From the NCBI GenBank assembly GCA_020091685.1, contig CM034601.1, forward strand, positions 13,904,472 through 13,968,471: a stretch of DNA of 64,000 bases, written 5' to 3'. Of the stretch, positions 1 to 12,812 are shown piece by piece. The first letter of the stretch is position 1. Each line of letters starts with the position of its first letter. Position numbers and translations under genes: made by a program. Below the pieces are notes generated by a model. It was given only the letters and a program-made list of their open reading frames with translations, was not told where the DNA came from and searched no databases. The DNA is from Lutjanus erythropterus (Eukaryota > Chordata > Actinopteri > Lutjaniformes > Lutjanidae).

Positions 1-2329
1 TTTGTGGTGGGAGGTGATGGAGCAGGAAGGGAGGAAGTGATGGCGGTGAGTTATAGACGGGCTTAAGGATGAAGAGTAGGAGGTGAAGGATGGGAAGGAG
101 GGTCTGAAGGAAGGGAAAACAGCTTTGGATGTGGAATTCTAAAGGCGTAAACAAGAGGAAGAATCAATCTAAAAAGAAAAAGGGGGGGGGGGTTGGGTGC
201 AAAAGCAGACCACTTCCTGTCCCATTTTCGAAATTGAACCAGTGTTGGAAATATTCAGCCAGTATCCGACATGTTCTAGTTTTCGTTGGCTGGCTACACC
301 ACCAGACCTATTGGATATTTCTTTTAAGATGTTTAAAAAGTACTTCAGCTTTATTAGAGAACACATGAAAATTTAATGATGCCTTTGGGGAAATTGGGAT
401 TATGCAGCCTTAACCACTGAAGCACCAAAGGGTGCCCTTTCCCACTCCTAAGTATCGTTTCCCACCCCAATAATCCCAGCATCATTTTGCCTATTACTTC
501 TATTTTGTAGGTTTCTCTTCCCTTCCTTATTTTTCCCTCCTGCCCTCCTCATCTGTCTCTCCTCTCTGCCTGTTTTTTTTTTTGCTCTTATGTTTCCTAC
601 CTTACCCTTCCCTCCCTCCCCTCCTCTTCACCAGTCGCCCTCACCTCCTCCTCCTCCTCCTCCTCTCCTCTCCAGCACCTGTGCCCCTGCGGAGGGGGAG
701 TTCCGGAGAAGAGGAAACCCCCGGGGCAGCCAGGCACCTCACAGATGGTTAGCAAATTACACCTTCATTACCTCTCCGCTCCTCTTCCTCTCTTCCTCTG
801 GCCAGCGCTTCACAATGACTCGCTGTTCCTGTGACACCTCACATCTGTCAGCAGCTGACCTGTCTGCTCATAAAAATAGCACATATTTAGGAAAAGTTGT
901 GAAAAATAAATCCACAATACTTCTTCTTTCTTATGTTTGCAAGTCACCATTTTTGTATGTGAGCTATAAGTCATTTACATTTACACTGCTGTGTAATCGT
1001 ATCTATTATCCTTGAAGGACGGCTTGCTTTATGACAGTTACTCACTAAGTTGTTGTACAAATGACACATAACACAGGTAATAAGACATGAACACAGCCCA
1101 GGAGGCATTATGTACACGTGAGGTGCAGTTTGTAATCAATCATTAGAAGGGTTTGGTTATACACTGCAAAAAATAACAAGCCTCAAATTTAATTTTAGCT
1201 CACGTGCTTTGTTTGAGGATTTGTTTTATCTTTTTCATTGTGTGATGTGTCCAAGTTGAGATGTGAGTTTAAAGTCATCAAATTTGCGACTTGAGTCTGA
1301 CTCACATGACTCAAGTCCATACCTCTATGCAGGGACATAGTTTTGCTAATTCCATCTAATTGAACTTATTTACCATAGTAATGCGTCTTTAAAACCATAT
1401 CAAAAACATGTAATTGAATTTTTAAAATTGCCTAGAGACTTTTTCTTTGTGTTTGATGTAATTTCCTAGAGAAATGTTACATTATCCGGAAAAAATTGTG
1501 TTTATTGAAACCAGAAAAATCTTGCAATCCATCTAACATGTGTGATTGAACTATAAAATATCCTAAAATTAGTTTCATGTCTTTTTTTTTGCATTGCACA
1601 GCTTTAACCGCAGGGATATATTGAACTAGTGTTTTGGTCTGCCAAGGAACAGTGGAGACAGAAATCAAATGTTGTCAGGCATATTTTCAAGAAAGGCAAC
1701 TCTTGCAGAATTTGTCATTAATAAATCACAGTCATTAATAAGTCATATTAGGTAATAATTTAAACAATATCACTTTACAAATGGTGGTGATGATTTACGA
1801 GAACAATGATCAGCTCTGAGCTTTCTCTTGGCTCAATCTGAGGGTTCAGGCTCCTTTTCCAGAGAGATCTTTACACATCGTCTCTGTTGAACTGGAAAGA
1901 GAACGTGTCAAAATGAGCGGGGAGGTAAAATAATAAAACAGTCTGATAGAAATGCTGCTCATGGGATCTATAAAATGGAGCACTAATCATGATTCATTGG
2001 GCTCTGATATATAACACAACAGCAGCCTGAGGAGTCTGCTTTTTGTTATTTCATAGAGTTCAACGATGTGTCTCAAATTCAAGTTCCAAAGCTCTGTATG
2101 ATTTTTAAAGATTTTCCAGAGAAACTCTGTGTAACGTAATCCTGTACATGGCTGTGAGGGAGCCATGAACTCCAAACACAGAAGGGAAAGTTAACCAGTG
2201 ATGGACCAATTTCTTCTGCACCATAAAATAGTGGTCATTATTTAGATAAAAGACACACGTGTGATTAGTGCTCAACTACAGTAACTTGTGATTTTTTTAT
2301 CTTGAAATATCTACCTAAGAAAATCTCAG

Positions 2330-2540
2330 GTCCAGACTGAAATATCTCAACAACTATTGTATGGATCTCCATGAAGTCTGCCTTGCAAGCTAGATTACAT
2401 CCAGTGTTTTTACTTCCAGGCTTAAATAAATGTCAAAGATGTGCGCTGATGTTTCAAAATTAATTTACATCTTTGCTATTGTATCATGTAACACTATCAA
2501 ATGATAATGTTGGCTAGGAAGTGGCTGAATGCTAACGTTA
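2330..2540. repeat. Fragment of a dispersed fish repeat
   Basis: CTGAAATATCTCAACAACTA and TATGGATCTCCATGAAGTCT, followed by GGCTGAATGCTAACGTTAGC, match the general form of a widespread teleost repeat. Borders are uncertain. Confidence 0.35.
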
Positions 2541-3504
2541 GCTATGGTAGCAAATATATATTATACAGTTTGTTGTTTTAGTTTATAATATCACACAATG
2601 TCCTGCCAGATTTTCACTATCCATTGTCTTTTCAGTGGTAAAAAATAATTTTCATGATTTGGCTGATTCTTTTACAACTCACAACCTGGAGCACTGCAGT
2701 ATAACATTTGAGCTTCATAAATAGGTGGTCTGTATTTTTTGCTTGTTTGTTTGTTTTCTGTAAAAACCATGGTCTTAATTATGGGGGAGTTAAAGGGAGC
2801 TTGGCTCCCCTGAAAAGGACATGACCTCCTCTGAAAGCCTGGGAGGGGAGCTCTAAAACATGACGGCCCTGAAATAAATAATAATAGTGAAACTATGCCA
2901 GTGTTGTGCGATTTCCCCACATTATTTTATATTTTCCAAACATGATTTTCCGAACATGTATCTTCACTAATTGACGCAGTGTTATGTGCTCTGTTGTGTG
3001 TGCCACCAAAACCGGTGGAGACGCAGGCTGGTTCACTTGATCCTCAAGCCTCCAAGAATCCTAAAGGGAATCTGTTAAAGAACCAGGCTGTTTTGATGGC
3101 ACAGTACATCATGTTCAGAGACACTGTGGGTTAAATGCTTACTCAACATAATATATACACTGTGTTTGAAGTTAAAGAGCACACTAAAAGTTTGCACTTT
3201 AAATCCTCCAAAAAAAAAAACAACCTCCCAGTGCATCATCATTAGACAGAACATTGGATAACAGGACTCACTCAGACACCCTCCAAGTTCTCCTAATTAA
3301 AGATCTGTGGTTTTGGTTGCCTACAGTCTGTAGGTTACCAGCTGTTTGTTAATTTGCAGTGACCACTGACTGACTCACACACCCTGTATCTTATTTCCAT
3401 GCCTCCTCCAGCCCAGCGTGAAAGCACAGGGCCCAGTGCACCCATTAGTCAAGCCGAGGAAGGCATGGAATAATAATGAACGCACCTCACACGCATGAGC
3501 AAGT

Positions 3505-3562
3505 AAAACCCCACCACCACCACCGCCACCGCCGCTGCCGCCGCTGCTGCTGCCACCACTGC
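3505..3562. repeat. (CCN)n / (GCN)n degenerate trinucleotide tract
   Basis: A run of CAC, CGC, TGC and CGC triplets of about 58 bases. It reads as poly-Gly/Ser on the minus strand, but nothing supports translation. Confidence 0.8.
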
Positions 3563-4729
3563 CGGTGAGTTTCCAGGAGGTATTTCCATCATGTAAAATG
3601 TATGTCCCCCTCACTCCAACAGATCTCTCCATCCTCTATCAAGCAGGGAGACTTCCTGTTTTCAGTGCTACAAAGTGGACCACTTCTTACTTATTTACAT
3701 CTTATAGCCATCATCTTTATTTCTATTTGAAATTATCATGTCACTTTGTCTAATCGTAGTCCAACCTTTGTTTTGTATATCTTCTGCTGAATTGGAGGTG
3801 ACAGGTTTTTAGAAATCTATTGCTGCCGTTAGTTTTTAGAAAAAGCTTCTCACTTTTTATATTTTCTTCTTATTGTTTTCCATTATTGCATGATTATATA
3901 ACTATATTATAAGTTTCACTATTGTGCAAACACACTAATCAGACTTATATTGTAGCTACAGGGAGAAAACAGTTCTGCCCTAGACCATAAAGTCTTTCCC
4001 CATGCAGCATCTGGCTTCTCCCAGTATTTAGTCTGCCTTCTTGGATAAAATATAATAGAACAGACCTGATTTCACTCCATTATTATCATTATTTAAAGAC
4101 AAAATAATGGCATTGAAAGGCAGCTGCTGGATTCAGCAGCACATTTAAGAGAGCGGAAAATCAGAGGGAAATGATTTCCTCACAGCTACACTTGGCAGCT
4201 TCGTACACTGGCAGCTCGAAACAAGGTTTGTATTCGATTTTTTAAAAATAATTCAACATTTATTTCATGTGACGTAAGGAAACTGAAAGAATTATGCTAA
4301 GGTTTGGCCAGTCTGTGAAAGACAGAAGCTTTAATGTCACCCATATGGCTTTGTCTGCTTACACTGTGCAGCGAGCTAAACACACTTCTATTAAGGTTGA
4401 AGACAGCAGTTGAATGATGTTACTGTGAAAATAGTTTTGGACAACAAATTCCATGATAGTGATTACAAATCAAGAAGAAATTAGATAACATAAAGAAGAG
4501 ATAGACAGAAGGTGAAAAAAGTAATACAGTAACACAAATCTGAAATTCCCAAATAAATAGTTAAGAAAAAATAGCCTAAACATCGAGTCCATAAAAGTAA
4601 AAGTTAAAATCCCAGTGTGACTTATTGGCAGAATGGAATATAATATTCATTAGTATGTTTTCAGTAGTGTATAATCACCTAAAAATATAGATTTGTTGTG
4701 TTTTTGGAACCTAGAGTCTACAGTTTCAT

Positions 4730-4823
4730 GGCCACCACATACTTGGAAGGGGAGAGTGACACAAGGGGTTTGCAATCTGCAAGCTCACCACTAAATGCAA
4801 CTAAACTTTACACTGGTCCTGTA
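4730..4823 (-). mobile_element. Fragment of the 'ACCAGTGTGTAGGATTTAGT' MITE family
   Basis: GGTTTGCAATCTGCAAGCTC and ACTAAACTTTACACTGGTCC match the family end in the opposite orientation to the 42.2 kb copy. The rest is lost. Confidence 0.45.
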
Positions 4824-7485
4824 AAACAGTAAAGTACATAACTAGTCAACTGAATCCAGACAGCAAATTTTAGAGGCAGTGTGATGGCATAAGTCAATCG
4901 AAAGGTGCTATTGAATTTGCCCGCGGCAGCACAAGCTGATGCAAAAACATGTCCGCCACAGTTTAAAATGTTTCAACTTGATCAAAAAATCCACGCACAT
5001 CCTTGGGCTTTATAAATCTGCTTCATAAATGTAAACAGCTTAAAAAGTAAAAGGTTGACTTGCGGACTAAAGTAGCACAAGCGCTCTCAAAACTTTTGTT
5101 AGCTATACACTGCCACAGAGCTGAAAACAAATACACAGATATGCAACCTAGCTTACAGATAACAGACAGTTAATATGTTCTGGGGCAAAAAAAACACAGG
5201 TGGTTTAGACTAATGGTCTAATTTGTGGGGATTGATGCAAGGTAAACATTTTGCCGCCCTTTCTGTCTGAACATACCTTTAGGAAGTTGTACTAGCAACA
5301 TGAACTCAGACAGGCACTGTGGCTAGCTTGGTTAGCAGAAAACTGATCACATGAAAACTAAATCTACAAATCAAAAATCACAAAACATTTGTAATAAAAG
5401 ATTACCAACGTATAAATCTTGAGCAAGGACATCCGGCAAGTAGACCGAAGATGCCTGTCAATATTTTCTTGTTGCCAATCAGACAGAGTGCATCTGTCAA
5501 GTTGCAAAACATGATGCTCACTGCCTTTTTTTGTTGAAGCTGTTGTTTTTTAAAAAGAAGAGCAGCACAGTGCTTTTTAAAAATTGTTGCTAGGTTACTA
5601 CTGGATCAGGTGTTCTTAGTTGTGATTTTACAGTGCAGTGAACTCAGATCTCTACATTTATATTTTAGTCAGCTAGAAGTAATTAACTTCCCAGTTAGCA
5701 GATACCTAACATCTGAAATCTATAATTGGACAGGTGGAGGGCACTGGCTCCGGCTGAGTCTGGACTGACTGGTCACCAGGCAGAACTGTCAAGTCCAGTT
5801 GCCTACAACAACCTTTGCTACGAGTAAATACAGTTGGTAAAATCACACAGTTCCAGATATCCACTAGTTTGTCTCCCATGATTGATCGCTCAATGACTGG
5901 TGCTTTTCTGCTCTTACACAAAGTTTTTTCAACTTGAGACATTCAGAGCTCTCCTGTAAAAACGCAAACACAAGGTGCGCATGAATAGCGTAGATAAATT
6001 CGGTGAAGTTTTACCTTTTACCTTTACTTTTTTTGTAATGTTGCTTTCGACAACAGTGCCAAGGAATTCAGAAAGAACCTGTGCAGTTCGGCTTCTCCAA
6101 CGGTCGTGTCAAACTTCAACTTTGGAACAAAAAAGGGAACGCAAAATACACAAACCTTTACTTAATGAGGAGTGACAGTGTCTGAGATCGAACACTCTAA
6201 ATTCACTGAGTGTACAGAGGACCAACATGTTCGCCAGAGGTGGATCAAAAATACTGGAGCCTTCATCAGTTACTGTGAGGGCCGCTGTTTAACGTTATCA
6301 GTGTCAGTATCAGTATCCTTGCACTCTGTGTGACTGACCGGCGGTTTAAACAGAAACTGTTGCAGAATTGTCTCGGTGGTCGTCGTCACTAGCAACAGAA
6401 TATTCAACTTAAAACCAACTGATGGTGACTGTAGATGGATAACTGACCACAGCCACCTAAAACAATCAACAGTGTCTGAACAAAGAGAGCTGTTTTGTTT
6501 TATTCTTTTGCAGACTTACTTTGTGAGATTTGGGCTCATAAGTCACTCTTTTGTTTGTCTCCAGTGGCTTAAAGCTTGATCTTGATCAGCTTGTTCCACT
6601 TCTGTCGTAATCTGTTGTTTACACCGCCTGAGATATTAAAAATCAAGACTCCATGTTTTTATGGCTGCACCATTACATCAAATACAAATATTCTACTAAT
6701 GTGCACCATTTTATACTCATTTCACCAAAAATGAATCCCGACATATTTGGTATCTTTGGAAACTTTTGGATCTCCACTGGAATTCTGAAATAAAGTTTGC
6801 ACTGACTGACTCACCGTCAGTGGGTTCAAGAGGTTGCAAAGCCCCCCCCACCTGCATTGCAACAGAAAAGTGAGAGTTGAAGACTTTAGAAGAGACACAC
6901 AGACGAGACGAAGTGACAATGCGGTGGCAGAGAAGCTGTGGAGCCGATGGAGATGCAGACAGGGGGGAGATGGAGATAAAGGAGGGAGAGCCCACAGCAG
7001 GCCAGAAGTCCTCCAATGCTACTGCAGTGGAGTGACAATGAGAGAGGAGCGAGTATGAGTCATACACAAACCCCTCCCTCTCTCCATCCCCCCCACCACC
7101 AAGAGCACCACCACCCCTCCTCCTGCCTACAGTGCCGATGTAGCCGGGTTACGTCGATCCTGACTCATTCATTCACAGCCGAGCCTACTTTTGTTATACA
7201 GATGAAATCGTGCTACTTAAGAGACCGTCGCCGCTCTCATTATAGTGCTCTGACATACTTTACTGCTCTGGCTGCTGGAGCCCCATTCATAAAAATGCTC
7301 CAGTCTGCTCCACACACATCTCCAATCCCGTATTTGGTTGTCTTGTATAGCTGAATGGGTTGAAGACGAGTGTGTGTCACTGCGAGGAGTTTGGTGTTTA
7401 ATCCTTGCTGGGGCCACCCACTCAGAGTGTGTGTGCACCCATCGTACTGTAACACACTCTGGAGACATTCCTGTCTCCTCCATCC

Positions 7486-8517
7486 AGGGTTGGGAGGTTA
7501 CTTTAAAAAAAGTATTCTGGCACAATTATTGATTAGCTGTTAAAAAATGTGATCAACAATTCAAGCATCACAATATTAAAGTAATGTAACTTGATTACTT
7601 TCACTACATTAGGATTAACTCAATAATTTAAATAATTGTTTATCCTAATATAATGTTTTAAATTCATCATCAACACTCCAACTTCAAGTAAACAGCCATA
7701 ATTAGTAGTGGTATTGACAAGTTAGCGAGCTATAACTGGATTTCTGTATAGCTAACATTAGTGGTTGGTCTGTTTAGCTACTTTTTGAGGTTGATCAGTC
7801 ATGCTAACATTAGCCGTTGGTCTGTAAAACTAATATTAGCGGTTGGTCTGTCTAGCTAGCGTAAATGGCTGGTCTGTGTAGCTAATGTTAGCAATTGGTC
7901 TATATATCTAACGTTAGGGGTTGGTCTGTGTAGCTATGGTTAACGGTTGGTCTTTGGATCTAACGTTAGCGGTTGGGCTGTGCATCTAAAGTTAGTGGTG
8001 AGTCTGTGTAGCTAACGTTAATGGTTGGTCTGTGTATCTAACGTTAGCAGTTGATCTGCGTATCTAACATTGGTGGCTGGTCTATGTAGCTAATGTTAGC
8101 AGTTGGTCTGGGTAGCTAACATTAGCAGTTGGTCTGTGTATCTAAAGTAAGTAGTTAGGTCTGTGTAGTTAAGATTAGTGTTTGGGCTTTCATGTAAATG
8201 TTTCTCTATATTAGATGTTGAGTTCTTTTACAGCTGAGGGTAGATTTCCAGAATCCTTTTTTTCCACTTGCGGTCTTGATAATGAATTGACTGCAAGATC
8301 ACTTGGTTTCACTGAGACTTGTGAAGTGTGTGCACACTTGTTCTTTATGTTAAAATGTATTTTAAAATTGTAATCCTGCTAAATAATCCCCATTTTTACC
8401 AAATGTAACTGTAATCTGATTTCCATCTTTTTTTTCTGTAATTGGAATACAGGTTCCTTTTTTTGTAGCCTAATTACATAATTCTGTTACATGTAATCCG
8501 TTACATTCCAAACCTGC
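7486..8517. mobile_element. Inverted-repeat element carrying an expanded minisatellite
   Basis: The left end AGGGTTGGGAGGTTACTTTA and the right end, read in reverse as AGGTTTGGAATGTAACGGAT, resemble the termini of a well-known fish MITE. The inner flanks also resemble each other (runs of TAATGTAACTTGATTAC type). The centre (7,748-8,180) is a minisatellite listed separately. It is too diverged to call target duplications. Confidence 0.5.
7748..8180. repeat. Minisatellite, unit about 26-27 bp (GGTCTGTGTAGCTAACGTTAGC-like)
   Basis: About 16 degenerate tandem copies of a unit with two parts: GGTTGGTCTGTGTA and a near-palindromic GCTAACGTTAGC. It lies inside the inverted-repeat element at 7,486-8,517, suggesting expansion after insertion. 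Confidence 0.8.
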
Positions 8518-9146
8518 TTCTATCATTTGCAGCTTCACCTCTATCTGGTTATTTCTCCCTCCCCTCCCAACATTTTTCCTCCTCTTCGTCCTCTCTCGGT
8601 GGAGGAGCATCTACCTCCATGTGGTTAGCTCATCTCCTTTTCTTCCTCTCCTCTCTTCTCTCTTCTCTCTCTGGTTAGCTCATCTCATCTCCAGGCAGTC
8701 AGCTTTGCAGGCAGCTAATTATAGGCCACGCTGTGGAGCGCAGGGCCGGATGTGACAGCATGCTGTGTTTGTGTGTGTGTGTGTGTCTGTGGAGTGTATC
8801 TATGTGTGCTTATGTGTGTTAAGTGCAGACATATATGTCGCTGTTTGCTGTTTGTCTCCTCGTATGTCTTTCTGCATATATAGAGTGTGTGTCTCCATGT
8901 ACATACATTCACGTGTGTCCTTTTACATATAATCTACAACCACAGTGGGGATCTTGCTGGTCAGGGTTTGGGAATGTATATTTCATCACTGAGGGTCCTC
9001 ACATGTATAATAATACTAAAGAGTGTGTGTGTGGACGAGCCACCAGCAGGATATCCAATCCCAGCCCCTCCCACACTGTACTGCAGCTCTGACTCATACA
9101 AGGTGGAGGCAGAGACAACCAGGGTCTGATGACTGGCAATGAGCGT

Positions 9147-9184
<38 letters not shown>
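9147..9184. repeat. (AC)n microsatellite
   Basis: An almost pure AC run of about 19 units. Confidence 0.95.
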
Positions 9185-9189
<5 letters not shown>

Positions 9190-9424
9190 TGCCCTCATTC
9201 ATATGTTCTATATAGAACTGGTCATAATATAGACATGTATACACATGCATACTACATATAGCACTGTGCATACTTAGATACATGTGAACAGAGGCTCAGC
9301 TATATATGTAGTCGTAGTAGTAACCAGTATTAAATACAGTATATCTGTTTCTAACTATTTACATATGTTGCTCTCTGATCAGGCCTCAACTGAAAAAACA
9401 AATAAATCCATCTTCACCAACAGA

Positions 9425-10145
9425 CAGTAGTGGAGGAAGTATTCTGATATTTTACTGACGTAAAAGTACCGATACGACACTGTAAAAATACTCTGTTGCA
9501 AGTAAAAGTCCTGCATGGGAAATGTTACTTAAGTAAAAGTATGAAAGGCAGGAAATCAGGAAAATGTAAGAGAGTAGGTTGATTAGTTTGAAGATATTTC
9601 TTCAAAGTCATATTTCAACTTCACTTATGTAAAATCTAATCTACACAAAGACATCATTTCAATTAATTGAAGGTTTCATATAAAATATCAGATATAAGTA
9701 TAAATTCTGTGTGCAGCCAACAAGAAGCTTCCAGGACATCATCATAATGGGAGAAGTTCTAAAAAAAAGACTAAACTTTAAATCATTAAAAGGAAACACA
9801 ACAAATCTGCACATTTGTGGAGCTGGAACTATGAAATGTTTTTACATGTAAACTTACTCAAAACAAAAAATAGTTGCCAATTAATTTTCTGTCAAATAAC
9901 TAAACTTTTCTGCTGTAATTGTATAAACTCTTGGGTGGTCTAATTTATAATGAAACATGTTCCATAAATACTTAAAATACGTGTGTAAAAAATCTTAATT
10001 TGTAAAGTAAGTTGTAACTAAAGCTGCCAGATAAATGTAGTGAAGTAAAACTTAAAATATTTGCCTCTCAGACGTAGTGCAGTAGAGATAGAAAGTGGAA
10101 GAAAATGGAAATGCTCAAGTAAAGTACAAGTATCTCAAAATTTGT
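9425..10145. mobile_element. Dispersed repeat, 'GTGGAGGAAGTATTCTGAT / AAGTAAAAGT' family
   Basis: It starts AGTAGTGGAGGAAGTATTCT with GTAAAAGTACCGATACGACA and AAGTAAAAGTCCTGCATGGG, and ends with CTCAAGTAAAGTACAAGTAT, the characteristic ends of a very common teleost element. A 3' fragment of the same family lies at 55,480-55,590. Confidence 0.65.
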
Positions 10146-12394
10146 TTATATCAATTCAAAAGTCCCCTCAGTCAACTCAAGTTTACTATGAGAAACAACA
10201 CTTGTATAATCACATCTGTCAAATACAAAACTGTATCACTCCAATTTTGGTTATTTTCATGTTTTGGATCATGTTTTACATTTGAGACATTTGTACTTGT
10301 CCAGATCCTGTGACACCCCTTTAAAAGCTCAGTGGATAAACTTTAAATATGCTTGGCAGGTATCTTTTCAAATAATATCACCTGAAACAGAGTTACAGTT
10401 AATGGTTTAAACACTGATCTAAGTCAGTGTGCAGGTAAAATATGTTAATTTGCAGGTACTGCATCAACTCTCACTGGTGAAACAGATCTAACTGACAGAA
10501 ATCACACACAGCAAGGTACAGACCAGTTTGAGCTTCAAGTCAATCACAATAAAATATCCTCTGAGCTATGAAGTTGGAAAATGAAGCATCACTAAGTTTG
10601 CCACCTCAGGGTAGTGGAAGCCAGCTGTAAATCTTGATTATAAACATGATATGACTAATGAGCCGACAAACCTTTTTACAGATCCAACAAAGCAAAATAA
10701 CCAGATAACCTGACAAATGTAAGTCTAGCATTCACTGTCCTTTTAGCGTTGCTTTGGTCTCTACCAACTCCTGAGAGAAATACCTGGCTTTTTAGTTGCT
10801 AGTGCTCTGAGTCGCTCATTATCGATCATGCACCAATTTAATTGCCCATCTCCCAATCATTCTGAAATTTCATGAGGAATAAAGAAAAACAGGGACCAGC
10901 GAACAAACAGTCAGCAGTAGTTTTCTTATTTTGCCCAGTGAATGTGAACATTTTGAAAAGCATTGTATTTTATGTTCGCATCTGGCAGTGGATCATCACA
11001 ATAAGAGGAGTGTTAAGAGTGATCAGGAGGTTATATTCCTCTTTTTCCTGTCCTTTTCCCTAAACCCTTTGGATTGATTTTCATGGAGAAATCATAATAA
11101 AGTGTGGATAAGTTATGGGTTATTGAAATGACGTCACTGTGAGGTGCACACGTATCCACTGGAGTAGTTAATTATGTGGCGAAGTTCATGTGGGAGCACA
11201 GTAGATACACTACAGCTTCACCACCTTTGAGCTCAGGGACTTTTGTTTAAAAACCATCTCTTTTATTTTGCAGGATCCATCAGGACCAACCTAAACCGAA
11301 CTGATGAAACAAGATGGAGCTCGCCACTCGCGAGAGTACAGACCAGCGCTAGCGAGGCCTGGAGTGAGGAACCTGCTAGAGTGACTCACCAGATGTGCAC
11401 TGCAGGTTTAAGTCTGCCATTGGTTGCTTGTTTCAAGCACCATCGCAGCATCTTCTATCTTCTGTCTGAGTCCCCGGCAAACAAGACCAACCACCAAGCT
11501 GCAACCTATAGGCCGAAAACAGCAAATTAGTGACTGGGACGCTACTGGAATGAATGTAAACCAGCTAACAGCTGTTACCTTTTCTTTTGCAGTGATATAG
11601 TCCTTTAAATGCCAGAATTCGCCTCCCAGCGTGCAAATGATCCGCCAAAACAAGTTCCCCTTCTACCCTATTTTTCTAGCAGCATTATTGCTGCATTGTG
11701 GGCTTAGCTCCACCCAAGACGTTTGTGATTGGTTTAAAGAAATGCAAACAAAGCAGGGCGCTTTTTTTTTTCTTGTATAGCAGAATATCCATGTGGTGGA
11801 AAAACATATGTGGATGTATTGGTATTAGCAATTGGCCTAAATTAGCTTGAAAAATATCAGCATATCAGATATAGACAAAAATCTATTATAGTGCAATATA
11901 GTGTGCAATTTTGTGTGGTTATAAACATATTTACCTGCATGTGCTGCATACCCTCCTCCCTTTTTAGAAGGTCATTTTTAATTAACATTACACTGTTAAA
12001 ATCACTAAACACTAGTTTACAGTAAGAGGACCGCTGAAATATATGATCATTTTACATTTAATCCATTAGAGAGATGTTGAGATTGATCTAATTAACAACT
12101 AAAATCAAAGCACTGATTGTGTGACAGCTCACTGAATTCATTTTCTTTACCTACATTCTTTCACAGTTCCTGTAAAGCATGTTAAGGTGACACAGGGAGG
12201 AAGATGCAGAGAATGTGCACATGAATTTCTCAATGAATGAAACAAGGCTGCATCCATTCATACATTACGCACACAGGCACGTATATGCCTGCACACATAC
12301 ACGCATAGACGGACAGACAATAGCAGCAGCTTCACACGTAAAGGATGAGATCAGCAGTCAGTGTGTATCTGTTCAGATGCCATGGGAACTCTCT

Positions 12395-12425
12395 CCTCCT
12401 CTTCCTCCTCCTCCTCCTCCTCCTC
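12395..12425. repeat. (CTC)n pyrimidine tract
   Basis: About 10 CTC units on the plus strand, followed by a further 60 bases of nearly pure pyrimidine. Confidence 0.85.
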
Positions 12426-12785
12426 CCGCCTTCTCTTTCTTTCTTCTTCATCGCTCGTTCTCTCCTCCTCTTCTCCTGCTCTGCGTCTGCCTCACGGCTT
12501 CCTGTGTCCTCCCCTCCCCCACCGCAATAAAAGCAGAGAGAGGCCTGTTCATTCATGCATTCAGCCAGTCAGCTGAGTGAGGAGAGAGGAAGGAGAGACT
12601 GAGATAAAAATGAGAGAGGAGAGGAAGAGGAGAGGAAGATGAATAGGTCACCTGTATTACATCACTGATGGGGGGATGGAGCGATGGAAAAGGGGGAAAA
12701 AAAAACCACGAAAAGGTAGGACAAAAAAAGACCAGACCCCCCTCCTTTCCCTTCTCTCTCTTCCTCATCCTCTTCCTCTCTGTCT

Positions 12786-12812
12786 CCTCCTCCTCCTCCT
12801 CCTCCTCCTCCC
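12786..12812. repeat. (CTC)n pyrimidine tract
   Basis: About 9 CTC units within a 110-base pyrimidine-rich stretch; a (CCCT)n run follows at 12,936-12,956. Confidence 0.85.

Larger units (their letters stand above)
1..7485. other. No gene recognised
   Basis: Both strands were read. The stretch holds purine or pyrimidine tracts (1-130, 520-690), the trinucleotide tract at 3.5 kb and two weak repeat fragments. A 78-codon minus-strand ORF at 5,942-5,706 is not homologous to anything I recognise and is discussed as a finding. Confidence 0.6.

Noticed and set aside
590-1015. 141-codon plus-strand ORF rich in proline
   Set aside because: Its first third is simple pyrimidine sequence (CTC/CCT). 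The rest has no family resemblance and no splice context.
7748-8180. CRISPR-like array of repeats
   Set aside because: The units are contiguous, diverged and lack unique spacers; the window is vertebrate. It is a minisatellite.
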